Part shown: positions 1-6,456 of the stretch, in pieces | How the letters are laid out: every line of letters begins with the position of its first letter | Numbering within the stretch: position 1 is the stretch's first letter | Assembly: GCA_029939445.1 (NCBI GenBank) | Contig: JAOZSY010000033.1 | Location: forward strand, 1-7,896 | DNA length: 7,896 nt | From: Bacteroidales bacterium | GTDB taxonomy: Bacteria; Bacteroidota; Bacteroidia; Bacteroidales; UBA1556 | Reading direction: 5' to 3' | Made by a program: the position numbers and the translations under genes | Notes under the pieces: model-generated | What the model was told of the DNA's origin: nothing | Databases searched by the model: none | The model's input: the letters and a program-made list of their open reading frames with translations, nothing else

Positions 1-1417
1 ATTTAGTGTTAGTTTCTTCTTTATTATACCCAAAAAGTTTGTTATTAATAATATAGTTTGAAACAAATCTAGGAGTTTTTTCTTCCCAACCATCTTCACC
101 ATTCTTAATCATATTAAGTACATCGCGGGCAAATATGCCTTGCCAAGCTCTATTCATATTATCCATATCAACAATTTTATCGTTATTGAGCAAGTGCTGA
201 TACAAATAGAAAATACTTTCGTCTACATTAAGAAGTTTCCCTGTTTGTAATCTTTTATTTTTTAATAAAGGGTATACATATAGTTTTACATTACGAGCAA
301 AAAGTCTTCCAAATGCTTCAAGAGTTCCACCATGCAAATCTTTATAAAACTTATCTTGCACAAGGTTAAGTAGGGTAGGTATACCAATTACAAGCCTTAG
401 CTTATTAATATTAAAACTATTAAAATATTCTGATAAACGATAGAAATAACTATAGTTTGAGATCATTACATTTTGGTTCATCCCATTTAAGATATTAACT
501 CTTGCTAAGAAATCTCTTTCATCAAGTTCTCCACTGGCCATTAAGTTTCTCATTGTAATTTCGCAAAGAACTATGGAGTTTTCTTTCTTATAATCACCCT
601 CACGTTTTAGCATTCTTATGGCAGTTTTAATCATGTCGAAACCCACATAAGTAATTGGTCTGAAGCTACCTCTAATGACAACTACGTCTTTTTTGTAAAG
701 CATATCTCCTGGGCGATTAATGTTGCCATCTTTATCGAACATTACAGCATTAGTCATTCCGTTCTTCACCATCTGAACTCCTAAAAGTCGATTATCTACA
801 TAATCAAGATCAGGACCTTCCATATTAATCAAATCAATTTCAATTCTGTCAGAATCAAGATTGTCCATAAGTGATTTTAAGAAAGTATTTGGTTTAGTAT
901 GATAATGAATACATGCATAAATAAGATTTATTCCTAAGCTGCCAAGAGTGTATTGCTGAAGATTGCCATCATTTTCTAGTAAGTTGAAATGAATTTTCAC
1001 CTCATTGGGTTCTGCTCTATTACTTCCCTGAAATCGAACTCCCATCCAACCATGTGGTTTATTATCCTTATGATAGTTTAGCGTTTCGACAGTATCGGCA
1101 AATGAGAAAAACTTTGTTTCACAGTCTTTATTTTCAGAGATAACGTTTTGTAAATCAGAATATTCATTCTGAAGCATCTTTGTAACCCTATCTTCAGCAA
1201 CATATCTCCCGGGTTTATTATTATTATAATAGTAATCAGAGAATGTTTTATCGTATGCCGAAATACTTTTAGCAACGGTGCCAGAAGCACCACCTGCCTG
1301 AAAAAAAGCTCTAGCTACTTCTTGTCCTCCACCAATTTCGGCAATGCTGCCATATACATTATCAACAATGTTTATATGTACGGCTTTTTGCTTAGTTGTT
1401 TGGTTTTCTACTTGCAT
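1..1417 (-). CDS. Conserved protein of unknown function, C-terminus cut by window edge
   Basis: An open frame runs from ATG at 1417 to the left edge with no stop, giving 472 residues; the C-terminus is missing. The protein starts MQVENQTTKQKAVHIN and looks soluble: no signal peptide and no clear membrane span. Recognisable conserved blocks, by residue, are AEIGGGQEVARAFFQAGGASGT (about 26-47), the nearby SAYDKTFSD, HGWMGVRFQ, EGPDLDYVDNRLLGVQMVKNG, RGSFRPITYVG, and near the C-terminus DLHGGTLEAFGRLFARNVKLYVYP. From memory these match a widely conserved bacterial family of roughly 480-500 residues that databases often label 'TonB-dependent receptor' or 'nicotinate-nucleotide adenylyltransferase'. 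I see nothing to support either name: no signal peptide, no barrel pattern, no HxGH nucleotidyltransferase motif. It follows tatC on the same strand after 47 bases with no obvious terminator or TAnnTTTG box, so co-transcription with tatAC is plausible. I am sure of the gene and start; the function is unknown. Confidence 0.93.
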   Translation of the reverse strand, partial: MQVENQTTKQKAVHINIVDNVYGSIAEIGGGQEVARAFFQAGGASGTVAKSISAYDKTFSDYYYNNNKPGRYVAEDRVTKMLQNEYSDLQNVISENKDCETKFFSFADTVETLNYHKDNKPHGWMGVRFQGSNRAEPNEVKIHFNLLENDGNLQQYTLGSLGINLIYACIHYHTKPNTFLKSLMDNLDSDRIEIDLINMEGPDLDYVDNRLLGVQMVKNGMTNAVMFDKDGNINRPGDMLYKKDVVVIRGSFRPITYVGFDMIKTAIRMLKREGDYKKENSIVLCEITMRNLMASGELDERDFLARVNILNGMNQNVMISNYSYFYRLSEYFNSFNINKLRLVIGIPTLLNLVQDKFYKDLHGGTLEAFGRLFARNVKLYVYPLLKNKRLQTGKLLNVDESIFYLYQHLLNNDKIVDMDNMNRAWQGIFARDVLNMIKNGEDGWEEKTPRFVSNYIINNKLFGYNKEETNTK

Positions 1418-1464
1418 AATAAAGTACTTTTATTATTAATAAATAATCTTCTATAGTGATAAAA

Positions 1465-2316
1465 CTATAATTCTTGAATCCTTTTCTTCTCAACGCGTTT
1501 TGCGATTTTAATACTTATTTCGTATAATAAAATCAAAGGAAGTGCTACTAAAAATTGACTAAAAACATCTGGAGGTGTTATTAATGCTGAAAGCAGAAAG
1601 AACGCTACAATAGCATGTTTTCTATATGTTTTTAGTAGAGCAGCGGTTACAATTCCCATTCGTGCTAAGAAGTATATAAGAACAGGTAGTTGAAAGACTA
1701 TTCCTGTACTTAATGATATCATTACTACCATGCTAATATAAGATCCCAATCGTAAGGTGTTTTCTATATCGGGGCTCAATGTCCACGAAACTAGAAAGTT
1801 AATTGCTAAAGGTGCAATCAAGAAATAGCCAAAAGAAATACCTGTAATGAATAAAAAGTTAGTAACAAAAATAAAGCCTCTAACACCTTTTCGCTCTTTT
1901 ATAGATAATGCGGGTCTGATAAAATACCACATTTCGGTAAGGATATATGGCATTGCTACTATTATGCCTGCAACAAGAGCAATAAGTAGATTACTTTTAA
2001 ATTGCCCAGCCATCTCAAAGTTATTGAGTTTGAAATCGCCTTGGTTGATACATAAACTTGGAGCTCCAATTATATTTCCTAATTCGCAAAATAGCTGATT
2101 CGTAATAAAATCTGGATTTTTTGGGCCTAGTATTATCTGAGAGTATACAAAATCGGTAAAATAAAAGGCTATAATTGCTAAAATAAATACTACAGCAAAA
2201 GACCTCATTATAGAAAATCGTAGTATATCTAAATGATCCCAGAAGCTCATATCAGTATCTTTACGTACTTCTGCTAATTCAGTATTTTGTGGCTTAGTTA
2301 AATTCTTATTACTCAT
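1465..2316 (-). CDS. tatC: Sec-independent protein translocase subunit TatC
   Basis: TatC is the multi-spanning inner-membrane receptor of the twin-arginine translocase. It binds RR signal peptides and recruits TatA to export folded proteins. The 283-residue protein (family typically about 250-290) has a roughly 24-residue polar N-tail, the cytoplasmic motif WDHLDILR (26-33), and six hydrophobic segments near 36-56, 108-128, 148-176, 190-214, 234-247 and 250-268. The block FIRPALSIKERKGVRGF (132-148) matches the conserved cytoplasmic loop; Glu141 corresponds to E. coli Glu103. E. coli has HLIELR, but here HLDILR puts Ile31 where Glu15 would be, with Asp30 just before it. The first periplasmic loop (about 57-107) is about 20 residues longer than in E. 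coli and carries Cys77 and Cys89. The stop is TAG. It lies 14 bases after tatA, so the two form an operon. The ATG start at 2316 is the only good one before the HLDILR motif. Confidence 0.97.
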   Translation of the reverse strand: MSNKNLTKPQNTELAEVRKDTDMSFWDHLDILRFSIMRSFAVVFILAIIAFYFTDFVYSQIILGPKNPDFITNQLFCELGNIIGAPSLCINQGDFKLNNFEMAGQFKSNLLIALVAGIIVAMPYILTEMWYFIRPALSIKERKGVRGFIFVTNFLFITGISFGYFLIAPLAINFLVSWTLSPDIENTLRLGSYISMVVMISLSTGIVFQLPVLIYFLARMGIVTAALLKTYRKHAIVAFFLLSALITPPDVFSQFLVALPLILLYEISIKIAKRVEKKRIQEL

Positions 2317-2330
2317 AATAAATATAGTAC

Positions 2331-2570
2331 CTATTTTCTTAGTTCTTTGGTTGGATCAATATCGCTAATCTCTTTTTTAATATCTCCAGTAGCATCATTT
2401 ATTTCACTCTTTATATCTTTGGTAGCATCTTTAAATTCCTTCATACCTTTTCCTAATCCTCGCATTAATTCAGGAATTTTTTTTCCACCGAAAAGTAGAA
2501 CTACGATTGCCATAACCACTAGAATCTCTGGCCCGCCAAACATTCCTAATAATATTGTATTTATACTCAT
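2331..2570 (-). CDS. tatA: Twin-arginine translocase pore subunit TatA (TatA/E family)
   Basis: TatA oligomerises to make the export path of the Tat system with TatC. From ATG at 2570 the product is 79 residues and begins MSINTILLGMFGG. It has a short N-terminus, one membrane helix (about 15-28, EILVVMAIVVLLFG), the family hinge FGGKKIPEL, an amphipathic helix RGLGKGMKEFKDA (about 37-49) and a charged C-tail. The tail contains an 11-residue tandem repeat, DATKDIKSEIN then DATGDIKKEIS (48-58 and 59-69). The hinge and Gly-rich amphipathic helix favour TatA over TatB. The frame stays open upstream: an ATG at 2582 would add four residues and a TTG at 2594 would add eight. I prefer 2570 because a TAnnTTTG box at 2592-2599 would start transcription near 2585, which excludes the TTG and leaves almost no leader for 2582. 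No Shine-Dalgarno is visible, as is usual in this phylum. No separate TatB is in the window. Confidence 0.94.
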   Translation of the reverse strand: MSINTILLGMFGGPEILVVMAIVVLLFGGKKIPELMRGLGKGMKEFKDATKDIKSEINDATGDIKKEISDIDPTKELRK

Positions 2571-2591
2571 AATTATATTCATTTTATATGA

Positions 2592-2599
2592 CAAAGGTA
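2592..2599 (-). promoter_or_regulatory. Bacteroidota -7 promoter box for tatAC
   Basis: The minus strand reads TACCTTTG, an exact match to the Bacteroidota primary-sigma -7 consensus TAnnTTTG. Transcription would begin a few bases downstream, around 2585, giving about a 15-base leader to the tatA ATG at 2570. A TTTTG lies further upstream (about 2627-2631), but the gap to the -7 box is 27 bases, longer than the usual 19 or so, so the -33 element is poor. The box is in the gap after the small membrane protein gene, where a separate tatAC promoter is expected. Confidence 0.5.
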
Positions 2600-2650
2600 C
2601 ATTATATTTATTCTGATTTAATTATGCAAAATAATATATAGATTACATTA

Positions 2651-2761
2651 TCATTTATTTTTTTTACCGTAAATTTTGTAAATTAAGTACGCAATTCCAA
2701 CAATAAAGTGACCTAATACAACTGCTATAATAATAAATAGTATAGTATTATCTCCTCGCAT
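2651..2761 (-). CDS. 36-residue single-span membrane protein, unknown function
   Basis: A short open frame starts at ATG 2761 and ends with TGA at 2651-2653. The product is 36 residues: a short charged N-terminus (MRGDNT), a hydrophobic stretch of about 22 residues (7-28: ILFIIIAVVLG, then HFIVGIAYLIY), and a basic tail (KIYGKKNK). This is the plan of a single-pass inner-membrane protein, with the positive-inside rule placing the lysine-rich C-terminus in the cytoplasm. His18 sits in mid-membrane next to Gly17, with Gly22 four residues further on. The ATG lies two bases after the TAG of the LysM gene, so translation is probably coupled and the two products may act together. I do not recognise a family. 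It could be a small subunit of a membrane complex or an anchor. Spacing, membrane profile and a clean basic tail argue that it is real; chance cannot be excluded at this length. Confidence 0.68.
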   Translation of the reverse strand: MRGDNTILFIIIAVVLGHFIVGIAYLIYKIYGKKNK

Positions 2762-2763
2762 TA

Positions 2764-4656
2764 CTAATTCTTCTTTATTATATTGTAATTTTTATACTGC
2801 AATAAATTTGTATTCTCATTTCTAAATAGTCCAACTTTTACTTTTTCAAAGAGGAGATTATTATGCATTGTATGATAGTTCATTTGATATACACATTCCG
2901 AAAAGTTAATACAATGGTCGTATAAAGCATTTCCAAAATACCACATTATATCATGTCCAATAAATCCTAATTTTGATGGAATTCTAGAATATGTTTTATA
3001 GTATTTGTTTTCGAAAGGAATTATCACATCTTTATCGTCGTAGTCAATATAATAGTCTACAGTATATGTATATCTCAAATCATTAAGATATTTAACCTCC
3101 AATGTTTTATATTTACCCCAAACTATATTATTAGCCATAACCATAATGTCATAATTACTTTCGTCCTCATTATCATTCTTTAGAAGGTATAACTGACGAA
3201 GAAAATCACTTATTATAGCTTCGTTATCAATTAGGTTTATTAGAATATTAGTTTTGTTAATTTCTAAATTACTAAGAATATCTACTATATTGTTATTATA
3301 TACATAAACAGAAACTCTGGAACTGTCAATATTAAACTGAGTTTCAAATAATGTGCTATCAATTATTGCTAGTTTACTTAATTCGCTAGGTCTGTTTCTA
3401 TGTATAATTATTATCTTAGAGTTTGGTAAACTATCGTTTATATATCTAATATGCTCATTATATTTGAACTTAGAAGTTGATCTTATTTCAAAATGTTGAG
3501 CATTAGTATCAATAGGTAATTCTGTTTGGCTAAATATTTCAACAAGTTTAATAGCATTATTTCCAATATGTTTCCTAACAACTTCTACGTTCTTAGAGTA
3601 TAAAGGTCCAATAACGAGATCTAATTCCTTAAATTTTTCAAGATTACAAATAGAATCAGTAACGCTAACACTAGCTTTAGTGTCCCAAACATATAGTTCA
3701 GCCTTAAATCCAAGTTTTTTTAAGCTATCTAATGCCAATAATGCTCCTTCGTAAAAATCGATAAATCTGAATGATTTATAATCTTTTATCTCTTTTATCA
3801 TTAATTCATTATCAACTCGAATATCTTTTTCTAGATTTGCAAATAATGGCAACATAAGTCCAATTTTGTATGTACGTCTGTTAAATTTTATTTTTTTACA
3901 AGCATGGTTAATAGTATCTGTTTTTGATATTAGTTCTTGTTCGGGAATAGAGTCTAATACAACTTCTTCGAAATTGGGTATAGTATCATTTTTAGCACAG
4001 GGAACTTTTATTGTAAGTCCTCGTCTTACCCCATCTTTAATTAATTGTGGGTTTATTTGCTCTAGCTGTTCTTTATTTAAGTGAAATTTTTTCTCAAGTC
4101 TATAATAATTATCAAACCAACCAATTTTATAATCTACTAAACTGTCGTATTGCTCCTTGGCAATTACCAATTTTTGAGTTTCTTTATTAGGTATCAGTAT
4201 CCAATCACCAGCGTGTATTTCTGAAGTGAGTTTTGGATTATGTGCTTTTAGCTCTTCAATTTTTACTTGATAATTAAAAGAAATGCGGTATAATGTTTCA
4301 CCTTTTATAACCTTATGATAAATAAATCCTTGGGGAGCAATTGTGTCTTCAGGAGTTGGTAAAGGTCCTGGAACTTGAGCAATATAAATTGGTATTCTTA
4401 GTTCTTCGCCTATTTTTATTCCTTCAGTTATTCCTTTATTATAATATTCTATGCTATCAATTGTGACTTTATATGCTTTGGAAATAGCATAAAGGGTTTC
4501 TCCCTTATGAATATGGTGATGATAAAACCTCTTACCATTAGTGTCTTTAATTATTTCTGTAGATACTGCAACCTCAGTAGTTTGAGCATCTACATTTAAA
4601 GAGGACAATAGTAAAAATAATGTGAATATTGTAAATGTTATTTGTCGCATATTCAT
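2764..4656 (-). CDS. Periplasmic LysM-repeat protein with C-terminal periplasmic-binding-protein-like domain
   Basis: The 630-residue product begins with a Sec signal peptide (1-24, hydrophobic core ITFTIFTLFLLLSSL, probable cleavage after VDA); it has no lipobox Cys, so it is probably a soluble periplasmic protein. LysM 1 spans about 44-89 (HKGETLYAISKAYKVT, ending LRIP) and LysM 2 about 112-157 (IKGETLYRISFNYQV, ending ILIP). A weaker third copy lies at about 175-219 (NKEQLEQINPQL, ending LTIKVP). LysM domains bind peptidoglycan glycan strands. Residues 262 to about 615 begin YKIGLMLPLF and include FYEGALLALDSLKKLG, LVIGPLYSKNV and a late SKLGFIGHDIMWYFGNAL. This is the pattern of the type 1 periplasmic-binding fold, as in branched-chain amino-acid binding proteins and the LpoA activator of PBP1A. 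A cell-wall role is inferred, not shown. The first ATG (4656) is used; Met3 is an alternative. The promoter is unclear: only near matches TACTTTTA at 4675-4682 and 4695-4702 are seen. A small membrane protein gene follows two bases after the stop. Confidence 0.92.
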   Translation of the reverse strand: MNMRQITFTIFTLFLLLSSLNVDAQTTEVAVSTEIIKDTNGKRFYHHHIHKGETLYAISKAYKVTIDSIEYYNKGITEGIKIGEELRIPIYIAQVPGPLPTPEDTIAPQGFIYHKVIKGETLYRISFNYQVKIEELKAHNPKLTSEIHAGDWILIPNKETQKLVIAKEQYDSLVDYKIGWFDNYYRLEKKFHLNKEQLEQINPQLIKDGVRRGLTIKVPCAKNDTIPNFEEVVLDSIPEQELISKTDTINHACKKIKFNRRTYKIGLMLPLFANLEKDIRVDNELMIKEIKDYKSFRFIDFYEGALLALDSLKKLGFKAELYVWDTKASVSVTDSICNLEKFKELDLVIGPLYSKNVEVVRKHIGNNAIKLVEIFSQTELPIDTNAQHFEIRSTSKFKYNEHIRYINDSLPNSKIIIIHRNRPSELSKLAIIDSTLFETQFNIDSSRVSVYVYNNNIVDILSNLEINKTNILINLIDNEAIISDFLRQLYLLKNDNEDESNYDIMVMANNIVWGKYKTLEVKYLNDLRYTYTVDYYIDYDDKDVIIPFENKYYKTYSRIPSKLGFIGHDIMWYFGNALYDHCINFSECVYQMNYHTMHNNLLFEKVKVGLFRNENTNLLQYKNYNIIKKN

Positions 4657-4717
4657 GTTTAACCTATAATATGTTAAAAGTATTATTTAAAAAATAAAAG
4701 TAATAATAAAACATAAA

Positions 4718-4742
4718 CGCACTTAAATATTTATTTAGTGCG
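4718..4742 (-). terminator. Hairpin terminator after guaA
   Basis: The arms CGCACT and AGTGCG pair perfectly; past one bulged T, four more A-T pairs lead to a four-base loop, ten pairs in 25 bases. On the minus strand the hairpin is followed by a T-rich run (TTTATGTTTTATTATT), as expected for factor-independent termination of guaA, whose stop lies about 65 bases upstream. The plus-strand side is also T-rich (CTTATTTTGATTTTTT), so the element could stop transcription both ways. It separates guaA from the LysM gene, implying that the latter has its own promoter between 4657 and 4717. Confidence 0.65.
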
Positions 4743-4806
4743 CTTATTTTGATTTTTTATTATTTCGTATCTTCGAAAATTAATATTATTTTGTTTCTTA
4801 AATACT

Positions 4807-6336
4807 CTATTCCCATTCTATTGTTGCAGGTGGTTTTGAACTAATATCGTATACAACTCTGTTTACACCTTTTACTTTATTAATTATATCGTTAGATACC
4901 TTTGCTAGAAACTCATATGGTAAATGAACCCAATCAGCTGTCATACCATCTGTTGATTCCACAGCTCTTAATGCAACTACTTTTTCGTATGTTCGCTCAT
5001 CGCCCATTACTCCAACAGATTGCACAGGTAATAGCATAGCCCCAGCTTGCCATACATCATCGTATAATCCACTATCTTTCAATCCTTTAATAAAGATATA
5101 ATCAACATTCTGTAATAATTCTACTTTCTCAGCAGTAATGTCGCCAAGGATTCGGATACCTAATCCAGGACCAGGGAAGGGGTGACGGCCTAATAAACTA
5201 GATTTAAGACCCATAGCTTTTCCAACTCGTCTTACCTCATCCTTAAATAAGGTATTTAGTGGTTCTACTATATTAAGTTTCATATAGTCAGGAAGACCAC
5301 CAACATTATGATGTGATTTTATTGTTGCTGAAGGGCCTTTTACAGAGATAGATTCTATTATATCAGGGTAAATTGTTCCTTGCGCTAGCCACTTAACATC
5401 TGTTATTAGATTACTCTCAATGTCAAAAACATCAATAAAAGTTTTGCCAATAGCCTTTCTCTTTGCTTCTGGTTCGCTAATGTCTTCTAAAGCTTTATAG
5501 AATAAATCTTTTGCATTTACTCCTTTCACATTTAGCCCCATATTATTGTATGACTCAAGCACCTCTTCAAATTCATTTTTACGAAGTAAGCCATTATCAA
5601 CAAATATGCAATATAGGTTTTTGCCAATAGCTTTATTTAGTAATACCGCCGCTACCGAAGAGTCAACACCACCAGATAACCCAAGCACTACTTTGTCATT
5701 TCCAAGTTTTTTCTTGAGGTCGGCAACTGTTGTATCAACAAAAGAGTCTGGAGTCCATGATTGATCACAACCACAAATATTTACCACATAATTCTTTAAA
5801 AGCATCATACCTTCTTTTGAGTGATAAACTTCTGGGTGGAATTGTATTCCGTATGTGGTTTCACCTTTTATCTTAAAGCCAGCAACATCAACATCAGAGG
5901 TGCTAGAAATAATTTCAAAACTATCAGGGATTTTAGTGATAGTATCGCCATGCGACATCCATACCTGAGAACCGTTATTCATGCCTGCAACAAGTTCACT
6001 TTCTTGGTTTATATATCCTAGGTTAGCACGTCCATATTCTCTAGTTTCTGATGGTTGTACGTTTCCTCCCTCAGTTTGTGCTAGAGATTGAGCTCCATAG
6101 CATACGCCTAAAAGAGGTTTTACACCCCTTATTTTTTCTAGCATAGGTACGGGGGCATCTTTATCTCGTACAGAGAATGGGCTCCCCGAAAGAATAACGC
6201 CTTTAAACTGCGATAGATCCTTAGGAACTTTATTATAAGGATGTATCTCACAGTATACATTTAACTCACGTACTCGTCGGGCTATCAGTTGGGTATATTG
6301 CGACCCAAAGTCTAAAATTAGTATTGCGTTTTCCAT
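4807..6336 (-). CDS. guaA: GMP synthase (glutamine-hydrolysing)
   Basis: GuaA converts XMP, ATP and glutamine to GMP, the last step of de novo GMP synthesis in the cytoplasm. The product has 509 residues, normal for the family. The N-terminal class I glutamine amidotransferase domain (about 4-185) begins AILILDFGSQYTQLIARRV and has the nucleophile Cys79 in GVCYGAQ, with His167 and Glu169 in FHPEV completing the triad. The ATP-pyrophosphatase domain follows, with P-loop SGGVDSS (221-227), FVDNGLLRKNE (245-255) and the HPFPGPGLGIRILGD block (385-399). The C-terminal dimerisation domain ends at the family signature KPPATIEWE. All catalytic residues I can check are present. The frame is open to an ATG at 6381, but the extra 15 residues (MKKASKYRLFFYFCT) are untypical and cross a poly-T tract and the promoter box, so I use the ATG at 6336. 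Neighbours are unrelated, and terminators probably flank it on both sides. Confidence 0.98.
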   Translation of the reverse strand: MENAILILDFGSQYTQLIARRVRELNVYCEIHPYNKVPKDLSQFKGVILSGSPFSVRDKDAPVPMLEKIRGVKPLLGVCYGAQSLAQTEGGNVQPSETREYGRANLGYINQESELVAGMNNGSQVWMSHGDTITKIPDSFEIISSTSDVDVAGFKIKGETTYGIQFHPEVYHSKEGMMLLKNYVVNICGCDQSWTPDSFVDTTVADLKKKLGNDKVVLGLSGGVDSSVAAVLLNKAIGKNLYCIFVDNGLLRKNEFEEVLESYNNMGLNVKGVNAKDLFYKALEDISEPEAKRKAIGKTFIDVFDIESNLITDVKWLAQGTIYPDIIESISVKGPSATIKSHHNVGGLPDYMKLNIVEPLNTLFKDEVRRVGKAMGLKSSLLGRHPFPGPGLGIRILGDITAEKVELLQNVDYIFIKGLKDSGLYDDVWQAGAMLLPVQSVGVMGDERTYEKVVALRAVESTDGMTADWVHLPYEFLAKVSNDIINKVKGVNRVVYDISSKPPATIEWE

Positions 6337-6340
6337 TGTG

Positions 6341-6348
6341 CAAAAGTA
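6341..6348 (-). promoter_or_regulatory. Bacteroidota -7 promoter box for guaA
   Basis: The minus strand reads TACTTTTG, an exact TAnnTTTG match, ending just four bases before the guaA ATG (context TTTTGCACAATG). A transcript from it would start at or within a few bases of the start codon, so the mRNA would be leaderless or nearly so. No TTG/TTTG -33 element is visible at the usual distance; the region upstream is a T tract and a possible terminator. The match is exact but short, and AT-rich sequence yields it by chance fairly often. Confidence 0.45.
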
Positions 6349-6383
6349 AAAAAAAAGGCGATACTTAGAGGCTTTTTTCACCT
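6348..6383 (-). terminator. Possible intrinsic terminator between the surface-protein gene and guaA
   Basis: On the minus strand, AGGTGA (6378-6383) can pair with TCGCCT (6356-6361), six pairs including one G-T, around a 16-base loop. Eight further Ts follow directly (6348-6355). An alternative, mutually exclusive fold pairs GAGG with CCTC (6381-6384 with 6368-6371). The T tail is good but the stem is weak and the loop large. It lies about 75 bases after the surface-protein stop and runs into the guaA promoter box. A second weak hairpin, TATAC/GTATA with a four-base loop, lies at 6408-6421. Confidence 0.35.
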
Positions 6384-6456
6384 CATTTATTAAGACTATA
6401 GTAGAGGTATACTTTGGTATATATAATAGTAGTTTCTTGTTATATAATATTGTAAA

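Noticed and set aside
1078..1293. 71-codon minus-strand open frame inside the leftmost gene
   Set aside because: It overlaps the well-patterned conserved frame in another phase and has no features of its own.
1..1417. Naming the leftmost gene TonB-dependent receptor or nicotinate-nucleotide adenylyltransferase
   Set aside because: There is no signal peptide, plug or barrel pattern and no HxGH motif in the visible 472 residues; these names appear to be propagated labels.
1418..1464. Terminator or promoter between tatC and the leftmost gene
   Set aside because: Only short CTATAG-type palindromes and a near-miss TACTTTAT box are present; neither a stable stem with T run nor a TAnnTTTG match is seen.
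2331..2594. tatA starting at TTG 2594
   Set aside because: The codon overlaps the TACCTTTG promoter box, is a rare start, and would lengthen a normally very short N-terminus; ATG 2570 (or 2582) is better.
2347..2616. Plus-strand open frame opposite tatA
   Set aside because: It is the complement of the conserved tatA reading frame, with low-complexity Ser/Ile/Phe-rich content and no recognisable domain.
4807..6381. Longer guaA with start at 6381
   Set aside because: The extra 15 residues do not resemble GuaA N-termini and derive from a poly-T tract, a possible terminator and the promoter box.
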